DNA of 64,000 nucleotides from Trichormus sp. NMC-1 (GCF_001858025.1 NZ_LZQD01000006.1:90894-154893); one strand, 5' to 3'. Shown: positions 46,107 to 55,220, counted from the stretch's first letter. The notes: generated from the sequence alone by a model not told the origin. Translations and numbers: made by a program.

Positions 46107-47462
46107 TTATCTCATGGTGACAAATTCTTCAGCTGAACTGGGATGGATACCTACCGTAGCATCAAAGTTAGCTTTAGTTGCACCCATCTTCAGAGCGATC
46201 GCTATTCCTTGAATAATTTCTGCGGCATTTGTTCCCACCATGTGCGCTCCCAGTACCTTATCGGTATTTCTATCTACCACCAACTTCATCATTGTTTTTT
46301 CGTCTTTACCTGTTAAGGTGTAGTACATCGGGCGGAAACGACTGCGATAAATTTTCACCGCTTCCCCATATTGCTCCCTAGCTTCTGCTTCAGTCAAACC
46401 CACAGTTGCAGCTTCTGGTGTGGTAAAGATAGCTGTAGGTATATTTTCATAACTCATGGTGCGAGACTTGCCACCAAATACGGTATCAGCTAAAGCTCGT
46501 CCTTCATTAATCGCCACTGGAGTCAGGTTGACTTTGTTGCTACAATCTCCGACTGCATAGATATTTTCTTCATCTGTGCAACTATATTTATCAACAATAA
46601 TTAATCCATCATCGTGCAGTTTGACTTTGGTATTTTCCAAACCCAATTTTTGGGTGTTTGGTTTGCGACCGGTTGCAGCTAAACTGACAGCATCAGCAAT
46701 TATTGTCTCTTCTGAGCCTTCAGCCCTGCTAACAGTTACTTTAACGCCTTCTGCACTTTTCTCAATTGCTATATTTTGGATTTTATTGATAATTTTAATG
46801 CCGTGGTTACTCATTGCTTGCTGAATTTCAATCTGCAAATCTTCATCAAAACCACGCAAAATCTTTTCACCACGAATTATCTGGGTGACTTCGGTTCCCA
46901 GTCCATTCAGGATACAAGCAAATTCTGCACCAATATAACCTCCACCCAAAATTACAATCCGCTTAGGCTGTTCTTTAAGGTTAAAAATATCATCGGAGGT
47001 AATAGCGTGTTCGATGCCCTCAATGTTCGGTTTCACAGGATACCCACCCACAGCAATGAGAATTTTGTCGGCGGTGATTTGACGTTCTCCCACTATAACT
47101 GTATGAGCATCAACTAACTTACCATGTCCCTGTAAAACTTCAATTTTGGACTTATCCAGCATTCCTTGATAAATCCCATTGAGGCGAATTACTTCATTAT
47201 TTACCGCCGTAATCATCTTTTCCCAATTTACAGAACTCTCAACAGCACTCCAGCCGTATCCTTGAGCATCTGTAAACAACTCAGAAAAATGAGAAGCATA
47301 AACCATGAGTTTTTTGGGGACACAACCACGATTAACGCAAGTACCACCTAGTCTGTCAAACTCGGCAACTCCTACTTTAGCGCCATATTCGGCGGCACGT
47401 CTGGCTGTTGCAATTCCACCTGAACCAGCACCAATCACAAATAAGTCAAAATCGTAGGTCAT
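46107..47462 (-). CDS. gor: Glutathione-disulfide reductase
   Basis: 451 residues. FAD motif FVIGAGSGGIATARRAAEYG at 8-27. Redox-active pair in GGTCVNRGCVPKKLMVY near 41-57. NAD(P) motif IVILGGGYIGAEFACILNGL near 170-189, with a basic patch suggesting NADPH. C-terminal interface GIHPSSAEEFVTMR with the catalytic His-Glu pair. It keeps glutathione reduced. It precedes peroxiredoxin on the same strand (a gap of about 310 bases with a repeat element). Confidence 0.95.
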   Translation of the reverse strand: MTYDFDLFVIGAGSGGIATARRAAEYGAKVGVAEFDRLGGTCVNRGCVPKKLMVYASHFSELFTDAQGYGWSAVESSVNWEKMITAVNNEVIRLNGIYQGMLDKSKIEVLQGHGKLVDAHTVIVGERQITADKILIAVGGYPVKPNIEGIEHAITSDDIFNLKEQPKRIVILGGGYIGAEFACILNGLGTEVTQIIRGEKILRGFDEDLQIEIQQAMSNHGIKIINKIQNIAIEKSAEGVKVTVSRAEGSEETIIADAVSLAATGRKPNTQKLGLENTKVKLHDDGLIIVDKYSCTDEENIYAVGDCSNKVNLTPVAINEGRALADTVFGGKSRTMSYENIPTAIFTTPEAATVGLTEAEAREQYGEAVKIYRSRFRPMYYTLTGKDEKTMMKLVVDRNTDKVLGAHMVGTNAAEIIQGIAIALKMGATKANFDATVGIHPSSAEEFVTMR

Positions 47463-47770
47463 ATCACTTTTTGGTTGTGGATTTTAGATTAAAAATCTTG
47501 AATGAAGAATTAATAATTCGTAATTAAAGATTTGGGAATTTTTGCAGGTTTTAATAGCAATCCTAAATGATGGGGAAAAATCTATTTTTTGTGGGTAATG
47601 CCGACCCGACAAAATTTTCACGAATCAAATAGACATCTCCGGAAATTCAATATGCGTTTCCTGGAACCCTTGTAGAGAAGTTCCATGGAACGTCTCTACA
47701 TTCTTTTCAGGAGATGTCTAATAGGATTACTATAGCTATAACCTATTAATTACTAATTAGCAATTACGAA
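47463..47770. other. Intergenic region between gor and peroxiredoxin, with a nested repeat
   Basis: 308 bases. 47630-47720 is a family-2 inverted-repeat element carrying a palindrome (47671-47700). The rest is AT-rich with no gene. Confidence 0.55.
47630..47720. repeat. Family-2 inverted-repeat element with nested palindrome
   Basis: Left end TAGACATCTCCGGAAATTCA and right end GGAGATGTCTA. Matches 60239-60332 over both ends. The interior is largely a GTAGAGA..TCTCTAC palindrome (47671-47700). Confidence 0.8.
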
Positions 47771-48304
47771 TTAAGCTGCCCCTTTTAGGTAAGCCAACAT
47801 GGTGTCTGCATCAGAAACTTCAAAGGGATCGGTGGGACAGTTATCATCAAAACCTGGTTCAATGAAAATCTTTTCAATTTTACCGTCATTCACCACCATT
47901 GAATAACGCCAAGAGCGTAATCCAAAGCCTAGATTAGACTTATCTACTAACATCCCCATTTTACGGGTAAATTCACCATTACCATCGGGAAGCAAAAATA
48001 CACTTTCAGCACCTTGTTGTTTGCCCCATTGGTACATAACAAAGGCATCATTGACAGATATGCAAATTACTTGGTCAACTCCTAAAGCTTTGAAGTCTTT
48101 GAAGAGTTCTTCATAACGGGGCAGGTGTGAGGTGGAACAGGTGGGAGTAAAAGCCCCAGGTAATGAAAACACAACTACGCGCTTCCCATCAAAAAGTTCT
48201 TGGGTGGTGCGTTCTTGCCAACGGAAAGGGTTTGGTCCACCAATGGACTCGTCACGGACGCGGGTTTTGAATACAACGTTGGGAACTCTTTCAATAACAG
48301 CCAT
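47771..48304 (-). CDS. Type II peroxiredoxin
   Basis: 177 residues. [20 protein letters not shown] with peroxidatic Cys C56; a second Cys in VICISVND (C81), 25 residues later, is the type II spacing. It reduces peroxides with thiol donors such as glutaredoxin or thioredoxin. Divergent from the PerR-like regulator gene; a 7-1-7 palindrome lies 54 bases upstream of the start. Confidence 0.95.
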   Translation of the reverse strand: MAVIERVPNVVFKTRVRDESIGGPNPFRWQERTTQELFDGKRVVVFSLPGAFTPTCSTSHLPRYEELFKDFKALGVDQVICISVNDAFVMYQWGKQQGAESVFLLPDGNGEFTRKMGMLVDKSNLGFGLRSWRYSMVVNDGKIEKIFIEPGFDDNCPTDPFEVSDADTMLAYLKGAA

Positions 48305-48357
48305 GTTGACCTCTTAATATCTAGTTGATGTGTGAACTTGCTTTTCGCTGACATATA

Positions 48358-48372
48358 TCAGAATAATTCTGA
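48358..48372. promoter_or_regulatory. Candidate PerR/Fur-type 7-1-7 operator
   Basis: TCAGAATAATTCTGA is a perfect 7-1-7 inverted repeat. This is the geometry used by Fur-family operators (e.g. the PerR box TTATAATNATTATAA). It lies 54 bases upstream of the peroxiredoxin start and about 115 upstream of the PerR-like gene. The base sequence differs from the Bacillus box, so binding is inferred only. Confidence 0.5.
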
Positions 48373-48486
48373 TTTAAGAAAAATTCAATAGTTATAAATA
48401 CTCAATTAATATAAAAATACAAATTTGATATTGATTCAATAATGTGGTAGACTCTAATATAGAAGTAATCTAACGCAGCTACAAGT

Positions 48487-48921
48487 ATGCAGCAACAAGC
48501 AAACGCAATTATTCAAACCTTGAAGTCCAAGAGTTTGAGGGTAACTCCTCAGCGGTTTGCGGTATATGCAAATTTACTATCTCGCGCCGATCACCCGACA
48601 GTTGAGCAAATCCTCACCGATTTGAATAAAGATTCTCCAGTCTCATCCCAGGCAACGATTTATAGTTCTCTGCAAGCACTAAGAGAAGTGGGTTTGGTGC
48701 GGGAAGTGCTGCTGGAAGAGGGAGTTTCTCGTTACGACGCTAATGTTCTACCTCATCATCACTTCTGCTGTCATCAATGTGGGGCAATTGAAGATATTGC
48801 TTGGGAAGCTTTTCAGTGTATAGAGATGAAGAGTTTACGTCCTGGTTTGCGTGGTGAAACCTATGAAGTGACAGTGCAGGGTTTGTGCGATGCCTGCGGT
48901 GAGCCAGTCTCGTTGGCGTAG
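48487..48921 (+). CDS. Fur-family regulator, PerR-like
   Basis: 144 residues. Winged helix with VTPQRFAVYANLLSRADHPT near 19-38. EGVSRYDANVLPHHHFCCHQ near 80-99 has Asp where PerR has its oxidation-sensing metal Asp. Two Cys pairs (CCHQC and CDACG) build the structural zinc site. It probably represses peroxide-response genes such as the divergent peroxiredoxin. PerR in Anabaena is called FurC; that assignment would need phylogeny. The C-terminal VSLA runs into a GC-rich small repeat. Confidence 0.88.
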   Translation: MQQQANAIIQTLKSKSLRVTPQRFAVYANLLSRADHPTVEQILTDLNKDSPVSSQATIYSSLQALREVGLVREVLLEEGVSRYDANVLPHHHFCCHQCGAIEDIAWEAFQCIEMKSLRPGLRGETYEVTVQGLCDACGEPVSLA

Positions 48922-49202
48922 CTCTACGACATCGCTGTAATCATAAGCTAATAATCATTCAAATTTTTGACTGAGCTTTAAACTCAGAACTAAAGTTTCT
49001 TATCTGTTAAGAGTTCCCTTTTTTTGTAAATAAAGTATGAAGCGGTGTATTTTTACTTAAGTGTGTGATCCGTATCACTAAATTATCCCTCGTGCTATCA
49101 CCATGACAACTGATAATTCTCACAATTAAATAGATTTCACAATCACTCCGATGGTAGAGGTTTCGGGGGATATTAATGTTGTAGAGTTTAAAGCCATCCG
49201 CC

Positions 49203-49418
49203 ATGTCTAACATTAGGCTCCTTCCAGGTGCTGTTTCGGAAATTATCGCTGCTTCTGCTGACACTGGAGTTCTGACCAAAGCAGATCGCTACGGATTAAT
49301 GGCAGCTATCCTAGATGAGTGCCTAGAAGAAGAAGAAGAGGAAGCGCTCAACAGGCTTTTGCGTCGCGTTGTTAGAGGGCGTATTCAGGTAGTAGACAAA
49401 ATCTCTTGCGATCGCTAA
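49203..49418 (+). CDS. Small conserved cyanobacterial protein
   Basis: 71 residues. LPGAVSEIIAASADTGVLTK, then YGLMAAILDECLEEEEEEAL and LLRRVVRGRIQVVDKIS. Helical and acidic, with a strongly conserved-looking core. I recall similar small proteins in Nostocales but know no function. A 280-base gap lies before it and no operon partner is evident. Confidence 0.75.
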   Translation: MSNIRLLPGAVSEIIAASADTGVLTKADRYGLMAAILDECLEEEEEEALNRLLRRVVRGRIQVVDKISCDR

Positions 49419-49761
49419 TTCTTCGCACTTGTTTATTTAAAAAATCAACAAAAACCTGATTGACAAAATAGAATATTCTCTTGATTTTCTCCTGGATTGA
49501 AGATCGCTCTACAGTTAACAGTTATACTAATTACAGCAGTTTGGGTAGTTAGGAGGTACAAAATCTAAATTGAACCCTATACACAAAGCCAGTTTTACTC
49601 CTGACTCCTGTACGGGCGTATTGCAATACGCCCCTACTCCTGAATTCTGCTGTATTTGTGAGCTTGCTTAGAATACCTAAGTTTAAAATCCTGATATGGC
49701 CAGAGTTTTGAGCTTAGTTATCCTATCTATTTTCACAGAGAATTAGTATAACTGATAACTG
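49419..49761. other. Intergenic region with a family-1 element
   Basis: 343 bases. 49532-49654 is a family-1 element in reverse with a 20-bp palindrome nested in its heptamer part. Outside it no gene or clear motif is seen. Confidence 0.55.
49532..49654 (-). repeat. Family-1 element, copy B, with nested 20-bp palindrome
   Basis: Read in reverse it starts TACAGCAGAATTCAGGAG. Before the next heptamers it is interrupted by GGGCGTATTGCAATACGCCC (49614-49633), a perfect 20-bp palindrome. The far end is TACAGCAGTTTGGGTAG. Confidence 0.8.
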
Positions 49762-50394
49762 TTAAAATCCCTCTCTTAGCTGTGTCACCAATTGGTGTAA
49801 ATTACCCATATTCAGCCGATAACTGAGAGGATGAGCAATTAACCTAGCTGTACTTTCATACAAAGTCGCAATTTCCACCAAACCATTTTCCTTCAAAGTC
49901 CGTCCTGTAGAAACTATATCTACAATCGCCTCAGACATCCCCGTAATCGGACCTAGTTCCACGGAACCATACAAAGGAACTATTTCCACAGGTAAATCCA
50001 GACTTTGAAAATATTCCCGCGCACAATTCACATATTTAGAAGCAACTCGACCGTGAGCAGGTAAATCTACAGGCAATTTGTAGGGACTAGAGGCTTTTAC
50101 TGCTACTGACATCCGACAATAACCAAATTGCAAATCTACTAATTGTGCAACTTGCGGCTTTTTCTCACTGAGTACATCATAACCCACAATCCCAAGCTGT
50201 GCCTGACCATATTCTACATACACAGGTACATCTTGCGCTCTTACTAGCAGCGCCTTCGCTTGTCCACTAGCATCAGGAATTTGCAGTTGACGGGTTCCAG
50301 AATCTAAAAAAGCACTAAAGTCCAATCCCACAGATTGCAGCAGGCGGATGCTATTTTTAAGTAATTCCCCTTTTGGTAGTGCAACAGTCAGCAT
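49762..50394 (-). CDS. hisG: ATP phosphoribosyltransferase, short form
   Basis: 210 residues. [20 protein letters not shown] at 2-21 and [24 protein letters not shown] text (the [20 protein letters not shown] stretch) carry the PRPP-binding loop. It lacks the C-terminal regulatory domain, so it needs HisZ, as is usual in cyanobacteria. First step of histidine biosynthesis. Its start is 55 bases from the divergent response regulator. Confidence 0.95.
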   Translation of the reverse strand: MLTVALPKGELLKNSIRLLQSVGLDFSAFLDSGTRQLQIPDASGQAKALLVRAQDVPVYVEYGQAQLGIVGYDVLSEKKPQVAQLVDLQFGYCRMSVAVKASSPYKLPVDLPAHGRVASKYVNCAREYFQSLDLPVEIVPLYGSVELGPITGMSEAIVDIVSTGRTLKENGLVEIATLYESTARLIAHPLSYRLNMGNLHQLVTQLREGF

Positions 50395-50449
50395 TCTTTT
50401 TCTTGGTGTCTTTGTCTTTGCGGTTTATTATATGCTTAGTACAAGCAGC

Positions 50450-51142
50450 ATGAGAATTTTATTAGTCGATGACGAAATTGAATTAACTGATCCCTTGAGT
50501 CGCGTGTTAACTCGTGAGGGTTATATTGTTGATGCTGCTTATGATGGAATCAACGGCAGCAAACTTGCACAAGCAGGCAGTTATGATTTACTAATTTTAG
50601 ATTGGATGTTACCTGGAAAAACAGGCTTAGAAATTTGTCAGGAATTACGACACCAAGCTAAAATCACTCCTGTGCTGTTTCTCACTGCTAAAGATACTTT
50701 AGATGACCGTGTGCAAGGTTTAGATGCTGGTGCAGATGATTATTTAGTCAAACCCTTTGAATTGCGGGAGTTATTAGCAAGAGTCCGTGCTTTGTTGCGT
50801 CGTTCTGGTGTGGAGACATACAGTACAACAACCGGACGTTTAATAGTAGCTGATTTAGAACTTGATGTTGAAAATCAAGTTGCTTATCGTCAAGAACGAA
50901 TTATTGAACTATCGCAAAAAGAAAGCCAACTACTGCAATACTTGATGGAAAATCCTGGACAATTGTTGACTCACTCGCAAATTATGCAACATCTGTGGCA
51001 AGATAAAGAGCAACCTGGTAGCAATGTGATAGCTGCATTAATTCGTCTGTTGCGTCGTAAAATTGAGCCAGATAATGAATCTACACTGATTCATACAGTT
51101 TACGGTAAAGGCTATCGTTTCGGTTCTACGGTAGTGGAATAA
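50450..51142 (+). CDS. rppA: OmpR-family response regulator (RppA-like)
   Basis: About 230 residues from ATG at 50450, which places MRILLVDDEIELTDPLSRVL at the very start; in-frame ATGs upstream (50348, 50432) would add residues outside the receiver fold. The phosphoacceptor Asp is in LLILDWMLPGK near 51. VLFLTAKDTLDDRVQGLDAG, then DDYLVKPFELRELLARVRAL complete the receiver. The DNA-binding winged helix has LSQKESQLLQYLMENPGQLL and VYGKGYRFGS. It resembles RppA of Synechocystis, which acts with sensor RppB; no sensor gene is adjacent here. Confidence 0.88.
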   Translation: MRILLVDDEIELTDPLSRVLTREGYIVDAAYDGINGSKLAQAGSYDLLILDWMLPGKTGLEICQELRHQAKITPVLFLTAKDTLDDRVQGLDAGADDYLVKPFELRELLARVRALLRRSGVETYSTTTGRLIVADLELDVENQVAYRQERIIELSQKESQLLQYLMENPGQLLTHSQIMQHLWQDKEQPGSNVIAALIRLLRRKIEPDNESTLIHTVYGKGYRFGSTVVE

Positions 51143-51151
51143 TACAAATAT

Positions 51152-51286
51152 TACAGCAGAATTCAGGAGGCGCTTCGCAGACCTATGGCTTACGCCACTA
51201 TCGGTTCAGGAGTCAGGAGTAAAACTGGCGAATGTGTCTAGGTTTCAATTTTGATTCTGTACCTCACTGATCTGCAATCTGCTGTA
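51152..51286 (+). repeat. Family-1 element, copy C, with nested GC-rich insert
   Basis: TACAGCAGAATTCAGGAG is followed by a GC-rich insert (gcgcttcgcag...gccactatcgg), then TCAGGAGTCAGGAGTAAAAC and the standard right half ending GCAATCTGCTGTA. Confidence 0.82.
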
Positions 51287-51326
51287 ATTGACAATTTTTA
51301 CTAGTCAAAAAGTCCCAGCTTTTAAA

Positions 51327-51444
51327 TACAGCAAATTGCAGGTTGGAGGAATTACAAAATTTAAACTAAAAATCAGGTATCACGGGGATTTTACTCCAGT
51401 AGAGACGTTCCAGCGGAACGTCTCTACTCCTGAATTCTGCTGTA
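51327..51444 (-). repeat. Family-1 element, copy D, with nested GTAGAGA palindrome
   Basis: Ends TACAGCAAATTGCAGG and GAATTCTGCTGTA. The heptamer part is interrupted by a palindrome at 51399-51427 (GTAGAGACGTTCC ... GGAACGTCTCTAC). Confidence 0.82.
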
Positions 51445-51460
51445 TTTTAATTAGCAAACT

Positions 51461-51847
51461 ATGGATGAAACATCTAAAGCTATGCCTAATAATGTGCTTG
51501 ATGCCATCGCTTTAAACGAATTAAAAGATAAGATTTGCAATAACATTATCGAAGAATTTATTCAAATAATTGATTCTTATTTGGAAGATACACCCCAACG
51601 ATTGCGATCGCTGAATGATGCTATTATTCAAGGGAATGCAAAAATACTCCAATTAGAAGCGCATTCTCTTAAGTCTAGCAGTGCGATTGTTGGGGCAAAA
51701 AACTTATCTTTACTTTGTCAGCAATTAGAAAAATTGGGACGTGATGGCAATACAAATGATGCGGTATTATTGGTATCCCAAGCTATGGTAGAATACGCGC
51801 AAGTAGAGACGGCACTGCAATGGGAATGCAAGGTACATTCAAAATAA
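51461..51847 (+). CDS. Hpt (histidine phosphotransfer) domain protein
   Basis: 128 residues. The helical Hpt fold has LQLEAHSLKSSSAIVGAKNL near 66-85; His in EAHSLKSSS is the phosphorylated residue. A stand-alone Hpt shuttles phosphate between hybrid sensors and response regulators; the response regulator just upstream (319 bases, repeat elements between) is a possible partner. An ORF shadow on the other strand is ignored. Confidence 0.88.
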   Translation: MDETSKAMPNNVLDAIALNELKDKICNNIIEEFIQIIDSYLEDTPQRLRSLNDAIIQGNAKILQLEAHSLKSSSAIVGAKNLSLLCQQLEKLGRDGNTNDAVLLVSQAMVEYAQVETALQWECKVHSK

Positions 51848-51983
51848 GGGCGTTGCATAATTGAAGTATGAATTAGTCTCACGCAAAGACGCAAAGGTAA
51901 GAGGTTTAAAAATTCAAGTAAGAGAATTTCATACCTGAATTCAGCAACACCGAAATAAGCATATGAACTACATCTATGCAACT

Positions 51984-52883
51984 TTAAATATCTTTATTCT
52001 GCACACTGGGACGAAGGCTGATTAAATCGTCAATATTTAGTTTCATTGTGCGGCAAATCGTATCTAGTGGCAAGTCATTGGCATCGTATCCGAAGGGATT
52101 TTCAATTTCTAAACCAATAGCTTCAATACCCAATAGAGTAAAGCTAACTAAAGCAGAAATTAACCCAGTCCACCAAGTTAAGCTTTGTACTATTTGAAAA
52201 GGTAGTAGTAAGCAATATAGCAATAATAATTGCTTAAGATGAATGGAATAAGCCAGAGGAATTGGTGTTTTTAAGATACGTTCACAAGCCCCTAAATTAT
52301 CGACCAAATTGTTTAATAATTCTTGCATAGCTGCCAACTGGTAACTATTAATGCAATTACGGTTATATTGCTGTTGTAAATAATCTCCAATCCAGAAAGC
52401 CACTTCTATGGGAGGATTATTCATAGTCTTTAATTTAATAAATTTATGGTCGGGTGTTAATTCTTCTAATTCACTATCTATGGTTTCTCCTCGTAAATGC
52501 AGTTTTGTCGCTACAGAAAAAGCAACAAGTAAATTTAAAGCATCAATTTTATGATCTTTATCTTCGGGTTCTATTTCATCAATAGATACCCAAATCTGTC
52601 TGGCTAAATTTCGGGTATTATTTACTAAAGAACCCCAAATTTTTCTACCTTCCCAAAAGCGTTCATAAGCTGTGTTTGTCCGAAATACTAGTAATAAACC
52701 TAAGACGATACTGGGGATAATACTTCCTAAAATAGGCTGGGAAACTGGCAATTTTAAATAATAAAGTATCGAGACTACTACACCAAAACTTCCACACCAG
52801 ATAACATCTTGATAAATTGAGCCGATGACTGAGCCTTTAAGCTGTAATGCTCTTTTGAATCCTTGATTTTTTTTTGTTTTCAT
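51984..52883 (-). CDS. Bestrophin-family ion channel (UPF0187)
   Basis: 299 residues. LGSIIPSIVLGLLLVFRTNT, then AYERFWEGRKIWGSLVNNTR is the bestrophin signature, with four membrane helices (GSFGVVVSILYYLKLP; ILGSIIPSIVLGLLLVF; LLLLYCLLLPFQIVQSLTWW; GLISALVSFTLLGIEAIG). Bacterial and plant bestrophins form pentameric anion or cation channels; thylakoid members affect proton motive force. Ends GLEIENPFGYDANDLPLD..., typical for the family. Confidence 0.92.
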   Translation of the reverse strand: MKTKKNQGFKRALQLKGSVIGSIYQDVIWCGSFGVVVSILYYLKLPVSQPILGSIIPSIVLGLLLVFRTNTAYERFWEGRKIWGSLVNNTRNLARQIWVSIDEIEPEDKDHKIDALNLLVAFSVATKLHLRGETIDSELEELTPDHKFIKLKTMNNPPIEVAFWIGDYLQQQYNRNCINSYQLAAMQELLNNLVDNLGACERILKTPIPLAYSIHLKQLLLLYCLLLPFQIVQSLTWWTGLISALVSFTLLGIEAIGLEIENPFGYDANDLPLDTICRTMKLNIDDLISLRPSVQNKDI

Positions 52884-52921
52884 GATGTCACCCTAAAAAA
52901 TAACTCCAACCCTAAACAATA

Positions 52922-53019
52922 TACAGCAGAATTCAGGAGTCAGGAGTCAGGAGTAAAACTGCCTTGGTGTCTAGGTTTCAATTTTGATTCTGTACCTCAT
53001 TGATCTGCAATCTGCTGTA
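52922..53019 (+). repeat. Family-1 element, copy E, uninterrupted form
   Basis: 98 bases: TACAGCAGAATTCAGGAG, two or three heptamers, GGAGTAAAACTGCCTTGGTG, TCTAGGTTTCAATTTTGATT, ending GATCTGCAATCTGCTGTA. Ends are inverse over about 10 bases and start/finish with TA, as in IS630/Tc1-type elements. This is the reference form for the family. Confidence 0.85.
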
Positions 53020-53043
53020 TTATATTTGGTAAATGGACGTAAT

Positions 53044-53433
53044 TTACGTCTGAAATCCTAAATTTTGCATTAATTCAGTCAAAGTAATTCCATGCAAAAG
53101 CGCCAAATTTGCCAAATATTCTAATCGGTATGCTTGCAATTTATCTATCTGTTCACTGAGGCTTAATAACTCTCTATATTCCTCATCTGTAAGTTTTTCT
53201 TCTTCTCTTGTAGCTATTAATTTATTGTGATAATTTAGAAAGGTAGAAGGAAGATCCTGATTAGTTTTTATAAACAATTCTCCTTCATTTTTTAGCAGGT
53301 TATCAGCTTTTCTGTGAGCTTGTAAAATAATAATTTGAGATACAAATTTCTCTAAATCTGGCTGTTTCAACTGCTCAACAGCCTTGAGCAATTGTTGTGA
53401 AGATAATTGAACTTCAAGTTTCACTGTTGACAT
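53044..53433 (-). CDS. Orphan paralogue of the HNH-linked small protein
   Basis: 129 residues. VKLEVQLSSQQLLKAVEQLK, EEEKLTDEEYRELLSLSEQI and LLHGITLTELMQNLG align throughout with the 133-residue product at 1265-1666. No HNH gene follows it; downstream lies a family-1 element. Function unknown. The pair shows that this small protein can exist without the nuclease, or that the partner was lost here. Confidence 0.82.
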   Translation of the reverse strand: MSTVKLEVQLSSQQLLKAVEQLKQPDLEKFVSQIIILQAHRKADNLLKNEGELFIKTNQDLPSTFLNYHNKLIATREEEKLTDEEYRELLSLSEQIDKLQAYRLEYLANLALLHGITLTELMQNLGFQT

Positions 53434-54039
53434 TTTTTACATCTCGCCAGCTAATTGGTAAATGTTCTATACACATAGACCGATGAAAATCAGTATACAG
53501 GATGATGCAAAATTAAAAATTAAAAATTGAAGACAGTTGGAGTAGGGGGCTTAAACCCCCTGAATCAGTTCAAATGTGCCGCATCTAAAAAGTAATTGTT
53601 AAATTAATTATATTCTTACTAAGAAATATTAATTTTTTACCCCCAAGTAATCATCATACACTGCTGACAACAAGAAGCATGAAAATATTTCTCCATGTCT
53701 TATGTGAAGTTAGGTTAAATTCAACAGAACTGTAGAGACGTTGTAGATAACGTCTCTACACTGTGGTTTAATTAACCGAAAATTGGTGTGAACAAATGTC
53801 AATACTCAACAAGTTAACCTACTTAGAGATTCATTTGTAGCTTTAATTAAGTGAATTGATACAAAACCTTTTTCAAGCTGACATGATATAAGTAGCCATC
53901 ATGAACTGCGTACACCAGGACACATGAAAAACTTCTTATTCCCCTCATCGCTTGCGGGGAGGGGGCTATTATTTATTGTGGTGCGCTAAATCAAGGCTAA
54001 TGCACCCTAAAAGTTAGATATTTTTTACTTAAAGTTAAG
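53434..54039. other. Intergenic region with small palindromes
   Basis: 606 bases, no gene. Contains a hairpin AGGGGG-cttaaa-CCCCCT near 53546-53563, a GTAGAGA..TCTCTAC palindrome (53731-53760) and a fragment CCCCTCATCGCTTGCGGGGA near 53943-53962, shared with 57880-57900. Confidence 0.55.
53731..53760. repeat. Dispersed GTAGAGA palindrome
   Basis: TGTAGAGACGTT and AACGTCTCTACA flank a variable centre (GTAGAT). Same family as the copy in lysA. Confidence 0.8.
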
Positions 54040-55107
54040 TTAGACATCCTCCAAAAGGTCTAAAAAATTGACATTCTCTAGGAGTAGATGATCTAGCTGA
54101 TGATCAATTTCACCAGCAGCAGCAAGTCCAGAAAGCATTGCTCCTGCTATTAGATTCCCACCACACCAATCACCACAGCAAACTAAAGGTGGGGAAGTAT
54201 TTGCAGATAAACAAGTTACATTTAAAGGAAGGCGAGGAAAAGCATAACGCCAACGATGTATTTGCATCCATTCAGGATTTTTTAGCCAGGGAAGCGCTAA
54301 AGATTCAGCAGCTTTCTCCAACATATATTGTCCTACTGGTTGTAAATCTGGGGTTTCTAGATGCGCTTGGGCAAGCTTGGCACTACTTTGCAGCACAAAA
54401 TGAGGTTGTTCTGATTGGAGACGTTTGCTACTATCGAATCCAATCCATCCTAAATCTGCATGATCAACAAAAGTTAAAGCTTTCCAGTTGGGAAGGGGTT
54501 GGGAATTGGCAGGATATCCCATCATCACACTAATAGAAGGGTCAAATTGGACAGAACTCAGGCGATCTAAAAATCCCACATCCAATATACTTTTTTCTAA
54601 AGGTGCTAATAAATCCCAAGCTTGGGGTGAGGGGATAGCGACTACTACAGCTTTGGCGGTTAATTCGGCTTGACTAGATTCTAAGGTGATACGCCATGTA
54701 TTTTCTGGGGTGGTGTTAAGAGCGATCGCACGCTGATCGAGTAAAATTTCTAAATCTGGAGTCAGAAATTTAGCGATCGCACTCATTCCCGCTGGTGCAA
54801 CATAATATAATCCGGGCTTTTGTGTCCTGAGTCCTGAGTCTACATGGAATTGATCAACAGTATCTGTCCAAAGTTCGATAATATGGCGATCGCATAACAT
54901 CTTCACAAACCTGCTCAATAATTCACCTTGAGGCTGAATATAACAAGCACCATGATCAGCACAAGTTCCCTGTAAGCGGCGTGTCGCAACTCTTCCTCCC
55001 ACACCACGAGACTTTTCTACAACTACCACCGAATAACCAGCTTGACGTAATTGCTGGGCGCAGACTAAACCAGATATTCCAGCACCAATTATGGCAATAT
55101 CAGTCAT
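54040..55107 (-). CDS. FAD-dependent amine-oxidase-like protein (RenG-type)
   Basis: 355 residues. IAIIGAGISGLVCAQQLRQA at 4-23 and VVVVEKSRGVGGRVATRR near 28-45 are the dinucleotide-binding and GG motifs. HGACYIQPQGELL, and a C-terminal CCGDWCGGNLIAGAMLSGLA (second FAD contact) close the fold. It is predicted to be a soluble NAD(P)/FAD oxidoreductase; the substrate is unknown. Confidence 0.9.
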   Translation of the reverse strand: MTDIAIIGAGISGLVCAQQLRQAGYSVVVVEKSRGVGGRVATRRLQGTCADHGACYIQPQGELLSRFVKMLCDRHIIELWTDTVDQFHVDSGLRTQKPGLYYVAPAGMSAIAKFLTPDLEILLDQRAIALNTTPENTWRITLESSQAELTAKAVVVAIPSPQAWDLLAPLEKSILDVGFLDRLSSVQFDPSISVMMGYPANSQPLPNWKALTFVDHADLGWIGFDSSKRLQSEQPHFVLQSSAKLAQAHLETPDLQPVGQYMLEKAAESLALPWLKNPEWMQIHRWRYAFPRLPLNVTCLSANTSPPLVCCGDWCGGNLIAGAMLSGLAAAGEIDHQLDHLLLENVNFLDLLEDV

Positions 55108-55220
55108 ACTATTTTTGGATTTTAGATTTTGTATCGGCTAGATCATCCTAATTTTATGACTGCCGAAAGCTGATAGTACAATAAGGTACAGACTATCTGC
55201 ACAAAAGGGAGGATGAGAAA

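Larger units (their letters stand above)
51143..51460. other. Intergenic region made mostly of two family-1 elements
   Basis: Copies C (51152-51286) and D (51327-51444, reversed) fill almost the whole gap between the response regulator and the Hpt gene, and the Hpt start lies 16 bases after copy D. Confidence 0.75.
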
